This document shows, one piece after another, positions 1 to 5,148 of a stretch of DNA of 64,000 bases. The stretch is from Bog-473 sp963719485. GTDB taxonomy: Bacteria; Actinomycetota; Acidimicrobiia; Acidimicrobiales; RAAP-2. The stretch spans positions 4,340,001 to 4,404,000 of the forward strand of contig OY970387.1 of NCBI GenBank assembly GCA_963719485.1, given 5' to 3'. How positions within the stretch are numbered: the stretch's first letter is position 1; every line of letters begins with the position of its first letter. Under the pieces are notes generated by a model that was given only the letters and a program-made list of their open reading frames with translations, had not been told where the DNA came from and searched no databases. Position numbers and translations under genes: made by a program.

Positions 1-1
1 C

Positions 2-190
2 GTCGAGCTCCTGGTCGCCGACACGGAACAGAGACCGCAGTCAGGCTGGCGCGCGCCGAGCGTGACCCTCGTCGGGCTCGGGTCGAGCCCGACGTACCTT
101 GCCTTCCATGCGGCCCTCCTTTCAAGCACGGACAGTGCGAAGGACGCGTTCTGGGCACAGGAGCTGACCGGGCGATTGGCAACGGGATGA
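2..190 (+). CDS. 3' end of an unidentified gene (partial)
   Basis: An open frame enters from the window edge and ends at a TGA near 188-190. It encodes about 62 residues with a high proportion of G/C at third codon positions, as expected for a real gene in this genome. The end of the product is mixed in character and I do not recognise the family. A perfect 10-bp inverted repeat with a 3-nt loop (71-80 with 84-93) lies inside the frame; no T-run follows it, so it is not a typical terminator. The start of the gene is outside the window. Confidence 0.4.
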   Translation, partial: VELLVADTEQRPQSGWRAPSVTLVGLGSSPTYLAFHAALLSSTDSAKDAFWAQELTGRLATG

Positions 191-410
191 GGGGCAGCGT
201 CTCAGCGACGTGTTCCGGTCACCGTAAGGAGCAGAGTTCGCGGTTTTGTCGCAGTTCTGGATATCCGAGCGACATCGAGCGCACATATCTAAATGATGGA
301 CGAGACAATACGTACGAAAAGAAGAAAGTGTTCCCATGAGCAGACTGATCGGTGTACCATTCTCAACCATGAAGCACGTCTACGCGGATAGCTGCCGGGC
401 GCACCGGCAC

Positions 411-496
411 TCAGAAGGCCTTCAAGGCCTTCTGACGTCGCGTGGGCGCATCATGGCCCAGATATTGAAGGCCCAATCCTTCAATTGGGTCGCGAC
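411..496 (+). ncRNA. Structured RNA element upstream of the tRNA array
   Basis: Positions 411-422 and 424-435 are perfectly self-complementary (12 bp around one central base). Directly after it a 6-bp closing stem (437-442 with 491-496) encloses two hairpins: 443-447 with 456-460, and an 8-bp stem 464-471 with 478-485. This forms a three-way junction. The loop CCCAAT (472-477) is also complementary to ATTGGG (484-489), so an alternative pairing exists. A 63-codon ATG frame (336-527) overlaps it but has a weak ribosome-binding site. The density of complementarity favours structured RNA over coding. I recognise no T-box consensus or known riboswitch. Direction is assumed from the array and terminator downstream. 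Confidence 0.45.
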
Positions 497-557
497 CGAC
501 CCCCGGGAGGTGCCCTCAACGGCATAACTAGGACTTACAGACGTCCAGTTCGTTGAG

Positions 558-588
558 GAGCCGCTTCCGAAAAGGGGGCGGCTCTTTT
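558..588 (+). terminator. Rho-independent-type terminator before the tRNA array
   Basis: GAGCCGC (558-564) pairs with GCGGCTC (578-584), and TTTT follows at 585-588. It lies between the structured RNA segment and the first tRNA. It could end the upstream transcript or act as an attenuator for read-through into the array; the sequence does not decide between these. Confidence 0.7.
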
Positions 589-631
589 GTATTCCTGGGC
601 CGAAAGCACAACTGAATAGCCAAACACTCGA

Positions 632-703
632 AGGGGTGTAGTCCAGCGGAACGGACAGCCGGCTCCAACCCGGCGGACGTGGGTTCGACCCCTGCCACCC
701 CTG
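632..703 (+). tRNA. tRNA-Trp(CCA)
   Basis: Seven-pair acceptor stem AGGGGTG/CACCCCT, anticodon stem GCCGG/CCGGC with loop CTCCAAC giving anticodon CCA, T-loop starting TTCGA. Discriminator G; no encoded CCA. It is separated from the rest of the array by about 125 nt that contain TTGACA at 756-761, possibly part of a second promoter. Confidence 0.9.
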
Positions 704-829
704 CTGGGCGAAGCCTTGCCCTTTTTGCCCAAATAGGCAAAGAAACCACCGCACATTGACAACTAAACAGTACGCCAGATTGGGGATCGGCGTCACGTCT
801 ATTGGCGCGACGACACCGACCGATCCCGC

Positions 830-913
830 CCCGGTGACCTCTGTTGGCTAGAGGAGCGCGGCCGTAACCCGCGCGGCATTGTGCCTGCGGTCGTTCGATT
901 CGACCCACCGGGA
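830..913 (+). tRNA. tRNA-Tyr(GTA), C33 in the anticodon loop
   Basis: Class II tRNA with a long variable arm. The acceptor stem CCCGGTG/CACCGGG is fully paired and the anticodon stem is CGCGG/CCGCG. The loop is CCGTAAC, so position 33 is C where bacterial tRNAs almost always have U. Discriminator A, followed by CC but not CCA. Position 8 is A rather than U. Confidence 0.8.
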
Positions 914-916
914 CCT

Positions 917-989
917 GGGCCCAGAGCACGAGTGGCAGTGCACCTCGTTTGCAACGAGACGCGTGCCGGTTCGAGCCCGGCTGGGTCCA
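917..989 (+). tRNA. tRNA-Ala(TGC)
   Basis: Acceptor stem GGGCCCA/TGGGTCC contains the G3-U70 wobble pair that identifies tRNA-Ala. The anticodon loop is TTTGCAA (TGC), although the outermost anticodon-stem pair is a C-A mismatch. Discriminator A with encoded CCA at 990-992. It starts 3 nt after tRNA-Tyr. Confidence 0.88.
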
Positions 990-993
990 CCAC

Positions 994-1077
994 GCGGGCG
1001 TGGCGGAATTGGAAGACGCGCCGGGCTCAGACCCCGGTGGGCTCACACCCTTGAGAGTTCGACTCTCTCCGCCCGTA
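994..1077 (+). tRNA. tRNA-Leu(CAG)
   Basis: Class II tRNA. Acceptor stem GCGGGCG/CGCCCGT, anticodon stem CCGGG/CCCGG with loop CTCAGAC (CAG), long variable arm, T-loop TTCGACT. Discriminator A and encoded CCA (1078-1080). Only one base separates it from the CCA of tRNA-Ala. Confidence 0.92.
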
Positions 1078-1081
1078 CCAG

Positions 1082-1154
1082 GCGTCTCTAGCTCAGTGGT
1101 AGAGCGATGGACTCTTAATCCATGTCGTCGGGGGTTCGAGCCCCTCGGGGCGCA
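1082..1154 (+). tRNA. tRNA-Lys(CTT)
   Basis: Acceptor stem GCGTCTC/GGGGCGC with G-U pairs, anticodon stem ATGGA/TCCAT, loop CTCTTAA (CTT). Discriminator A, no encoded CCA. It begins one base after the CCA of tRNA-Leu. Confidence 0.92.
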
Positions 1155-1183
1155 CTCGGCCGGGATCATCCGGTCGTACACAC

Positions 1184-1258
1184 CTGGTTGTAGCTCAGTT
1201 TGGAGAGAGCACCCGGTTCGGGACCGGGGGGTCGGCGGTTCGAGTCCGTTCAACCAGA
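1184..1258 (+). tRNA. tRNA-Pro(CGG)
   Basis: Acceptor stem CTGGTTG/CAACCAG, with the C1-G72 pair typical of bacterial tRNA-Pro. Anticodon stem CCCGG/CCGGG, loop TTCGGGA (CGG). Discriminator A. T-loop starts TTCGA. Confidence 0.9.
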
Positions 1259-1284
1259 CCGGCGGTGTTCGATCACCGCAGCAT

Positions 1285-1356
1285 TCGGGAGTGGTCCAGC
1301 GGTATGGACGCTCGGCTCTGGACGGAGAGACGGTGGTTCGAATCCATCTTCCCGAG
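1285..1356 (+). tRNA. tRNA-Gln(CTG)
   Basis: Acceptor stem TCGGGAG/TTCCCGA, anticodon loop CTCTGGA (CTG), T-loop TTCGAAT, discriminator G. The anticodon stem has one G-G mismatch. The 5' acceptor strand is identical to that of the second Gln tRNA at 2497. Confidence 0.85.
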
Positions 1357-1377
1357 GCCCGGTCAATGCCTCATCGT

Positions 1378-1450
1378 GCCGCAGTAGCTCAATCGGGAGA
1401 GCGCCGCCCCGTCAAGGCGGAGGCAACGGGATCGAAACCCGTCTGTGGCG
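1378..1450 (+). tRNA. tRNA-Asp(GTC), C33 in the anticodon loop
   Basis: Acceptor stem GCCGCAG/CTGTGGC, anticodon stem CCGCC/GGCGG, loop CCGTCAA (GTC). Position 33 is C instead of U. T-loop is ATCGAAA rather than TTCGANN. Discriminator G with encoded CCA (1451-1453), then one base before the next tRNA. Confidence 0.85.
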
Positions 1451-1454
1451 CCAA

Positions 1455-1527
1455 GCCCTGGTGGTGAAACGGATGATCACAGGAGATTACGAATCTCCAG
1501 TTCCGGGTTCGAATCCTGGCCGGGGTG
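1455..1527 (+). tRNA. tRNA-Arg(ACG)
   Basis: Acceptor stem GCCCTGG/CCGGGGT, anticodon stem GGAGA/TCTCC with loop TTACGAA (ACG), T-loop TTCGAAT. Discriminator G, encoded CCA (1528-1530). The ACG anticodon would normally be edited to inosine by TadA to read CGN codons. Confidence 0.9.
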
Positions 1528-1531
1528 CCAG

Positions 1532-1605
1532 CTCGTCGTAGCTCAGATGGAACAAGAGCGCTGCCCTCCGAAGGCAGGCCACTGGTTCGAGTCCAGTCGA
1601 CGAGG
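1532..1605 (+). tRNA. tRNA-Arg(CCG)
   Basis: Acceptor stem CTCGTCG/CGACGAG, anticodon stem CTGCC/GGCAG, loop CTCCGAA (CCG), T-loop TTCGAGT. Discriminator G and encoded CCA (1606-1608). One-base spacers on both sides. Confidence 0.92.
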
Positions 1606-1609
1606 CCAC

Positions 1610-1682
1610 GCCGCCATAGCTCAGTGCGAAGAGCGCAGCCCTGGTACGGCTGAGGTCCCCGGGTCGGCTCCGGGTGGTGGCT
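1610..1682 (+). tRNA. tRNA-Thr(GGT), unusual T-loop
   Basis: Acceptor stem GCCGCCA/TGGTGGC, anticodon stem CAGCC/GGCTG, loop CTGGTAC (GGT). The T-stem CCCGG/CCGGG is intact, but its loop is GTCGGCT, lacking the T54-T55-C56 start. Discriminator T, no encoded CCA. Confidence 0.82.
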
Positions 1683-1703
1683 CTGGACCGTTCGGTCCCA
1701 CCT

Positions 1704-1775
1704 GCCCCCGTGGCGCGACTGGACGCGCAACGGTCTCCTCACCGCAGGATGCTCGTTCGAATCGAGCCGGTTCGC
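1704..1775 (+). pseudogene. tRNA-Arg(CCT)-like, acceptor stem not paired
   Basis: The D-arm, CCT-containing anticodon region and a perfect T-arm (GCTCG/CGAGC around TTCGAAT) look like tRNA-Arg(CCT). The 5' strand GCCCCCG pairs with the 3' strand CGGTTCG at only three of seven positions, and the anticodon loop region appears one base short. It is most likely a decayed array member. Confidence 0.6.
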
Positions 1776-1807
1776 TGTCAGACGAGACATTCGTGCCGAC
1801 TTGCAGT

Positions 1808-1892
1808 GGAGGGTTGACCGAGAGGAAAGGTGCTCGCTTGCTAAGCGATGGCCGAGCGCAACCTCGCCAGCGTTCGATCCGCTGCACTTCCG
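1808..1892 (+). tRNA. tRNA-Ser(GCT)
   Basis: Class II tRNA. Anticodon stem CTCGC/GCGAT (one weak end pair), loop TTGCTAA (GCT), long variable arm, T-arm CAGCG/CGCTG around TTCGATC. The acceptor stem pairs at the first five positions but the last two are mismatched, as if one G were inserted. It may be functional or starting to decay. Confidence 0.7.
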
Positions 1893-1896
1893 CCCT

Positions 1897-1982
1897 GGAA
1901 GGTATGCCTCGTTGGCTGGGGCACCCTGTTTCGAAAACAGGTACACGGCTCTGCCGTGGGGGTTCGACACCTCTACCTTCCG
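1897..1982 (+). tRNA. tRNA-Ser(CGA)
   Basis: Class II tRNA with a fully paired acceptor stem GGAAGGT/ACCTTCC, anticodon stem CCTGT/ACAGG, loop TTCGAAA (CGA), long variable arm and T-loop TTCGACA. Discriminator G. Confidence 0.92.
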
Positions 1983-1992
1983 CTCAGTTCAC

Positions 1993-2063
1993 GGCCCGTT
2001 CGTCCAGCGGTAGGACGGCTGCCCCTCACGCAGCGGACGCAGGTTCGAGTCCTGCACGGGTCA
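1993..2063 (+). tRNA. tRNA-Glu(CTC), C33 in the anticodon loop
   Basis: Acceptor stem GGCCCGT/ACGGGTC, anticodon stem GCTGC/GCAGC, loop CCCTCAC, so anticodon CTC with C at position 33. T-loop TTCGAGT, discriminator A, encoded CCA (2064-2066). About 118 nt without a recognisable tRNA follow. Confidence 0.85.
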
Positions 2064-2184
2064 CCATCGGCCGGAGAGGCGCACCCCGGTCCGTCCTGTG
2101 GGCGCAAGGCCTGCGGTGGACAACACAAAAGGAAAGCCGGCATGCACTCCCCCCGGGGCATGACGTGATCCAGTGCGCACATTT

Positions 2185-2257
2185 TGCGGAGTAGCTCAGC
2201 GGAAGAGCGGGTGGCCGTTAACCACCGTCGTCGGGGGTTCGATGCCCTCCTCCGCAG
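2185..2257 (+). tRNA. tRNA-Asn(GTT), C33 in the anticodon loop
   Basis: Acceptor stem TGCGGAG/CTCCGCA, anticodon stem GGTGG/CCACC, loop CCGTTAA (GTT) with C33. The tRNA-Asn(GTT) at 56124 in this same window has the normal loop CTGTTAA, so the C33 form is particular to the array copy. Discriminator G. Confidence 0.87.
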
Positions 2258-2261
2258 CCCT

Positions 2262-2332
2262 GGCACCGTGGCCGAGGATTCAGGTACCCGATTGCAACCC
2301 GGGACACGCTGGTGAGACTCCAGCCGGTGCCT
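2262..2332 (+). tRNA. tRNA-Cys(GCA), unusual T-loop
   Basis: Acceptor stem GGCACCG/CGGTGCC and discriminator T73, a Cys identity element. Loop TTGCAAC gives GCA; the innermost anticodon-stem pair is A-C. The T-stem GCTGG/CCAGC is paired but its loop is TGAGACT, not TTCGANN. Encoded CCA (2333-2335). Confidence 0.82.
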
Positions 2333-2337
2333 CCATC

Positions 2338-2409
2338 GCAGTAGTAGCTCAGTGGCAGAGCGCCTCGTTGCCAACGAGGAGGCCGCGGGGTCAGGACCCG
2401 CCTACTGCT
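2338..2409 (+). tRNA. tRNA-Gly(GCC), unusual T-loop
   Basis: Acceptor stem GCAGTAG/CTACTGC, anticodon stem CCTCG/CGAGG, loop TTGCCAA (GCC). The T-stem GCGGG/CCCGC is intact with loop GTCAGGA. Discriminator T. Confidence 0.85.
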
Positions 2410-2413
2410 CGTC

Positions 2414-2485
2414 GGGGTCAAGGTCTTGACAGATACACGCGTGGCTTCCACCCACGAGTAATGGGGGCGGTACCCATTGACCCCT
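2414..2485 (+). tRNA. tRNA-Gly(TCC), unusual T-loop
   Basis: Acceptor stem GGGGTCA/TGACCCC, anticodon stem CGTGG/CCACG, loop CTTCCAC (TCC). The T-stem ATGGG/CCCAT closes the loop GGCGGTA. Discriminator T, encoded CCA (2486-2488). Confidence 0.83.
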
Positions 2486-2496
2486 CCATCGACCGA

Positions 2497-2567
2497 TCGG
2501 GAGTCGTCCAACGGCAAGACGCAAGGTTTTGGTCCTTGAGATGAGGGTTCGACACCTTCCTCCCGAA
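2497..2567 (+). tRNA. tRNA-Gln(TTG)
   Basis: Acceptor stem TCGGGAG/CTCCCGA, anticodon stem CAAGG/CCTTG, loop TTTTGGT (TTG), T-loop TTCGACA. Discriminator A, no encoded CCA. A small protein-coding frame follows 21 nt downstream. Confidence 0.9.
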
Positions 2568-2588
2568 CTATCTGAAAGGAGTGCTCAT

Positions 2589-2753
2589 ATGGAACGAAAT
2601 CGGCTCACACTCGTCGCTCCCGAGGACGGGATAGAGGTCCCCATCGACGACGCGACGAACCCTCCCCCTGTGCTGACGACGCAGGACTCCGGAGCACCCA
2701 CGCTGCGCCTCGTGCGGGTCGATGAAGGACCCTTTCCAGACGACGCAGCGTGA
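2589..2753 (+). CDS. 54-residue acidic protein encoded inside the tRNA array
   Basis: An ATG at 2589 is preceded by a strong ribosome-binding site (AAAGGAG, 8 nt upstream), the clearest such signal in the array. The product has 54 residues, rich in Asp, Glu, Pro and Thr, with no membrane segment, and ends in an acidic PFPDDAA-like tail. It fills the only sizeable gap in the second half of the array, between tRNA-Gln(TTG) and tRNA-Thr(TGT), and would be read from the same transcript. I do not recognise the family. Some tRNA arrays on mobile elements carry small embedded ORFs, so a cargo protein is plausible. Confidence 0.55.
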   Translation: MERNRLTLVAPEDGIEVPIDDATNPPPVLTTQDSGAPTLRLVRVDEGPFPDDAA

Positions 2754-2771
2754 CCTGCTCCCAGAGAGAAT

Positions 2772-2844
2772 GCCGGCCGGGCCCAACGGGATGGGCGCTG
2801 GCTTTGTGATCCAGTTGATCCGGGTTCGAGTCCCGGGGCCGGCA
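2772..2844 (+). tRNA. tRNA-Thr(TGT)
   Basis: Perfect acceptor stem GCCGGCC/GGCCGGC, D-stem GCCC/GGGC, loop TTTGTGA giving TGT, T-arm CCGGG/CCCGG around TTCGAGT. Discriminator A, encoded CCA (2845-2847). The innermost anticodon-stem pair is C-T, so His (GTG) with an inserted base is a less likely reading. Confidence 0.72.
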
Positions 2845-2848
2845 CCAT

Positions 2849-2919
2849 GGTCGTGTAGCTCAGTTGGGAGAGCGCGCGCTTGAACGCGCGAGGCGGTGGA
2901 TCGAAACCACTAATGACCA
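2849..2919 (+). tRNA. tRNA-like gene, probably tRNA-Phe(GAA), six-base anticodon loop
   Basis: Acceptor stem GGTCGTG/AATGACC pairs at six of seven positions, D-arm is normal, discriminator A with encoded CCA (2920-2922). The anticodon stem CGCGC/GCGCG closes a six-base loop, TTGAAC. Reading T33 then GAA gives Phe; the alternative TGA would be Ser, but there is no long variable arm. T-loop is ATCGAAA. Confidence 0.5.
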
Positions 2920-2923
2920 CCAC

Positions 2924-2995
2924 GGACACATAGCTCAGAGGCAGAGCGCTGGCACGACACGCCGGAGGTCGGGCTTCCGAAACGCCCTGTGTCGA
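2924..2995 (+). tRNA. tRNA-Val(GAC), C33 in the anticodon loop
   Basis: Anticodon stem CTGGC/GCCGG, loop ACGACAC, anticodon GAC with C at position 33. The acceptor stem GGACACA/TGTGTCG is paired at positions 2-7 with a G-G mismatch at the first pair. T-loop TCCGAAA. Discriminator A, encoded CCA (2996-2998). Confidence 0.72.
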
Positions 2996-3006
2996 CCAGA
3001 TCCTCA

Positions 3007-3078
3007 CGGCCCGGAGTCAGCCGGTGACGACGCCGCTCTGATACAGCGGAAGGCCTCGTTCGACACGAGGCGGGCCGA
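3007..3078 (+). tRNA. tRNA-Ile(GAT)
   Basis: Acceptor stem CGGCCCG/CGGGCCG, anticodon stem CCGCT/AGCGG, loop CTGATAC (GAT), T-arm CCTCG/CGAGG around TTCGACA. Discriminator A. The D-stem is short (GTC/GAC). Confidence 0.85.
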
Positions 3079-3084
3079 CCGAGC

Positions 3085-3156
3085 GCTGGTTGCGCCCGAG
3101 GGACGGGCCCCGGACCTTTACTCCCGACTGAGCCGGTTCGAGTCCGGCCGCCAGCA
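3085..3156 (+). tRNA. tRNA-Lys(TTT), C33 in the anticodon loop
   Basis: Acceptor stem GCTGGTT/CGCCAGC pairs at six of seven positions, D-stem GCCC/GGGC. The anticodon stem has one C-C mismatch and the loop is CCTTTAC, so TTT with C33. T-arm GCCGG/CCGGC around TTCGAGT. Its 3' end runs into a 10-bp tandem repeat. Confidence 0.7.
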
Positions 3157-3180
3157 CACACCAGCACACACCAGCACACA
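3151..3180 (+). repeat. Three perfect copies of a 10-bp tandem repeat
   Basis: CCAGCACACA occurs three times in direct succession. The first copy contains the end of the acceptor strand and discriminator of tRNA-Lys(TTT), so the repeat looks like duplication of a tRNA 3' terminus, for example by slippage. Confidence 0.95.
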
Positions 3181-3184
3181 CGAC

Positions 3185-3256
3185 GCATCCGTATCTCAAC
3201 GTGAGAGCGCCACGTTCACACCGTGGAAGTCGGAGGATCAGCTCCTCCCAAATGCA
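3185..3256 (+). tRNA. tRNA-Val(CAC), weakened acceptor stem
   Basis: Anticodon stem CCACG/CGTGG, loop TTCACAC (CAC). The acceptor stem GCATCCG/CAAATGC pairs at five of seven positions (two C-A mismatches). The T-stem GGAGG/CCTCC is intact but its loop is ATCAGCT. It is the last recognisable member of the array. Function is uncertain. Confidence 0.62.
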
Positions 3257-3315
3257 CTTGGGCCATTGACCCACCGCCACTTGGTGGATGGAGCCGGGTG
3301 ACTTCTCTGACGGCC

Positions 3316-3333
3316 GAAGCCGCCAGCTTCTTT
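3316..3333 (+). terminator. Possible short terminator after the tRNA array
   Basis: GAAGC (3316-3320) pairs with GCTTC (3326-3330) and T residues follow. It lies between the last tRNA and the 3' end of the convergent tnpB remnant. A second small hairpin, CCACC/GGTGG, lies at 3271-3287. Either may instead belong to the right end of the IS element. Confidence 0.35.
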
Positions 3334-4520
3334 TCAGGCCGCGATAGCGGTCGGAGGGGCCAGTCCAGCCCGGAGGATGTTGCGGGCCGCGTTGATGTCT
3401 GCGTGGTCGGCGTGGCCACAGGCGAGACATTTGAACGCGATGCCGGCGCGGTTGGCCGTCTCGACGTGCCCGCAGACGTGGCAGGTCGAGCTGGTGTAGG
3501 CGGGTGCGACGTCGTCGATCACTCTTCGGCCAGCTTCTTCCGCGTTGTCCTTGAGGATCGACACGAAGGCTCCCCACCCGCGTCGGCGATAGAACGGTTC
3601 AGGCCGCTCTTGGCGGCCACGTTGGTGCCTGGCCGCTCGGCGGTGCCTTTGGCGGAGCGGACCATATTGGTGATCTTCAGGTGGTCCTCGACCACGATCA
3701 CGTCGTAGCGTTCGACCAGCTGGCGCGCGGTCTTGTGGTAGAAGTCGGCCCGCTGGTGGCGATCTTTCGGTGCCGCGCCGCGACCGTCTCGCGGTAGGCG
3801 CGGCGGTTCGCCGAGCCTCGCGCTTTGCGGGCCAGCGCCCGTTGGGCGCTGCCGAGACGCTTCGCTCCGGCTCGAGCCCACCGAGGGTTCTCGACCAGGC
3901 CGCCGGCACCGAAGCCGGGGTCGCTGAGCGCGGCGAACACGTTGATCCCCACATCGAGCCCGGCGGAGCAACCGCTCGGTTCGAGGGGCTTGGCCGCAAC
4001 GTCATCGCAGGAGAGGACCAACATCCACTTGCGGCCCACTCGGCGCACCTGAATCGTCTTGAGCGTGCCCTCCACGGCCCGATGCGCGGTCACTTTCACC
4101 TCACCGACGCCTTGGAGGTAGACCCGGCCCGCCTCGGGCTTCCAGCGGCAGCCGTCGCCGTCTTTGGGGCACTCCACAGTGTCGAAGCGGTGCGCGGCCA
4201 TGAAGCGGGGATAGCCGGGCTTGGCGCCGCTGCCCACCCGAGAGAAGAACGCCCCGAACGCTTTGTCCAGCCGGCGGAGCGTGGAATGTTCCGACGAGAA
4301 CGACCACCGGGCCATCTCGGGTCGCTCTGCCGTAACGAACAGGAGCCTTCGGCCGGGCCGGCCCGAAGAACCCAGCAGAGCGCCGCACCGCCGCCTCGTA
4401 GGCGTCGCGGCGTTCCCCGAGGGCGGCGTTATAGATCTCCCGGTGGCCGTCGAGGCATGCCCCGAGGCGCAGGTGCTGACCTTTGGTCGGGCGCAGTCGG
4501 AATTTGTAGGCCCGTCTCAC
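3334..4520 (-). pseudogene. tnpB: Frameshifted IS200/IS605-family TnpB (RNA-guided nuclease homologue)
   Basis: Read leftward from a GTG at 4520, four pieces in different frames line up with one TnpB protein: an N-terminal RAYKFRLRP segment, a central part with GLDVGIN, a part with YDVIVVEDHL, and a C-terminal part with a zinc ribbon (CHVC...CLAC) and DHADINAARN. Frame changes fall near 4390, 3763 and 3575. The Asp, Glu and Asp of the RuvC-like active site are all present in these motifs, so the frame damage is recent or reflects base-calling errors. The total length (about 395 codons) is normal for the family. The GTG overlaps the stop of the tnpA remnant by 4 nt, as in complete IS605 elements. 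As given, no full-length protein can be made. Confidence 0.88.
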
Positions 4521-4654
4521 GCGGCGGTGTCCCACTGGTGCCGGGCAACCACCCGCCCGACCAAAAATCGCCGCCGGCACTTCGGGCACCACACGACGTG
4601 CAAGCCCAGCGAGCTGACACCACCGGCGGAGCGACGGAAACGAGCAGAAGACAT
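4517..4654 (-). pseudogene. tnpA: Internally deleted TnpA (HUH/Y1 transposase) remnant
   Basis: A 45-codon frame contains LHVVWCPKCRRRFLVGRV, close to the conserved N-terminal region of IS200/IS605 TnpA (His-Val-Val-Trp then a Lys-Arg-Arg cluster). It then ends directly in a short tail, HQWDTAA, before TGA. Normal TnpA has roughly 130-150 residues. The HUH motif and catalytic tyrosine regions are missing, so about two thirds of the gene has been lost, probably by an in-frame internal deletion. It is coupled to tnpB by a GTGA overlap. Confidence 0.7.
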
Positions 4655-4721
4655 GACCGATCAGCCTACGAATCGGCTGTCTCACTCATTGTGGACAGAG
4701 AGGGGGCTTCGCGCCCGCCCC

Positions 4722-4770
4722 CCCGGACGCTGATACACCCCTTTCCTACTCTTGCCAAGAGGAGGTAGCT
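4722..4770 (+). promoter_or_regulatory. Leader shared with the gene at 23848-24084
   Basis: The stretch CTGATACACCCCTxTCCTAC followed by an AGGAGG ribosome-binding site also occurs upstream of the paralogous small membrane protein at 24084 (reverse strand). Outside this block the flanks do not match, so the conservation is selective. It may contain a promoter -10 element or an RNA regulatory element. Confidence 0.5.
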
Positions 4771-5046
4771 ATGGGTGGAACGTTCGGCTTGTGGATCGGT
4801 CTTGGGGAGCTCCTCGCCGCGGTCCTCATGCTGATTTTCGCTGTTGCCTTTGGCATCGAGCACCCCGTACCCGCCCTTCTGGGTTCGTTATTCATCTTCT
4901 TTGTTGTGGTAGTTCCAATCTGGGCCACATTGAAGAAGTCATGCCGCAAGCAAGCTCGGAGGCAGCAGGCACTCGGCGCCGCAGTACGAAAGGAGCAGAT
5001 GCTTCACTCTCTTCGGGCGCACCAGGCTCCCCGGCGCACGATCTGA
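4771..5046 (+). CDS. Small membrane protein, paralogue of the 78-residue protein at 23.9 kb
   Basis: The product has 91 residues. Residues 5-50 are strongly hydrophobic and form two membrane segments separated by a conserved GIEHP turn; a basic cytoplasmic tail (LKKSCRKQARRQQ) follows. The protein at 23848-24084 has the same layout and matches at most positions through the RRQQ motif, after which the two diverge. The ATG at 4771 has a strong GAGGAGG site. Function is unknown. The paired hydrophobic segments and basic tail would suit a small accessory subunit or stress-induced membrane peptide, but nothing in the sequence shows this. Confidence 0.75.
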   Translation: MGGTFGLWIGLGELLAAVLMLIFAVAFGIEHPVPALLGSLFIFFVVVVPIWATLKKSCRKQARRQQALGAAVRKEQMLHSLRAHQAPRRTI

Positions 5047-5148
5047 TTCTCAGCATCTGCCCCACGAGTGCTTCCGGGCGTCAGTCGGGACTGGGCGGTG
5101 TCCCCCATGGATCACCCGCCGGCTCGGGATGCAGACCGTTAGTCTGAA

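Noticed and set aside
336..527. 63-codon ATG frame upstream of the array as a normal protein gene
   Set aside because: The ribosome-binding site is weak, and the frame is largely occupied by long perfect inverted repeats, which suits structured RNA better. A leader peptide remains possible.
411..588. T-box riboswitch controlling the array
   Set aside because: No T-box consensus sequence, and tRNA genes are not T-box targets.
2067..2184. tRNA-His or tRNA-Met in the largest array gap
   Set aside because: No acceptor, anticodon and T-arm set could be aligned there.
3151..3180. CRISPR array
   Set aside because: The 10-bp repeats are directly adjacent without spacers and derive from a tRNA end; no cas gene is near.
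528..3301. Long frames on both strands across the tRNA array
   Set aside because: They are read through tRNA genes and contain tRNA arms translated in repeated form; none has family-like sequence apart from the 54-codon frame at 2589.
3334..4520. Intact TnpB nuclease gene
   Set aside because: Three frame changes are needed to join the conserved segments.
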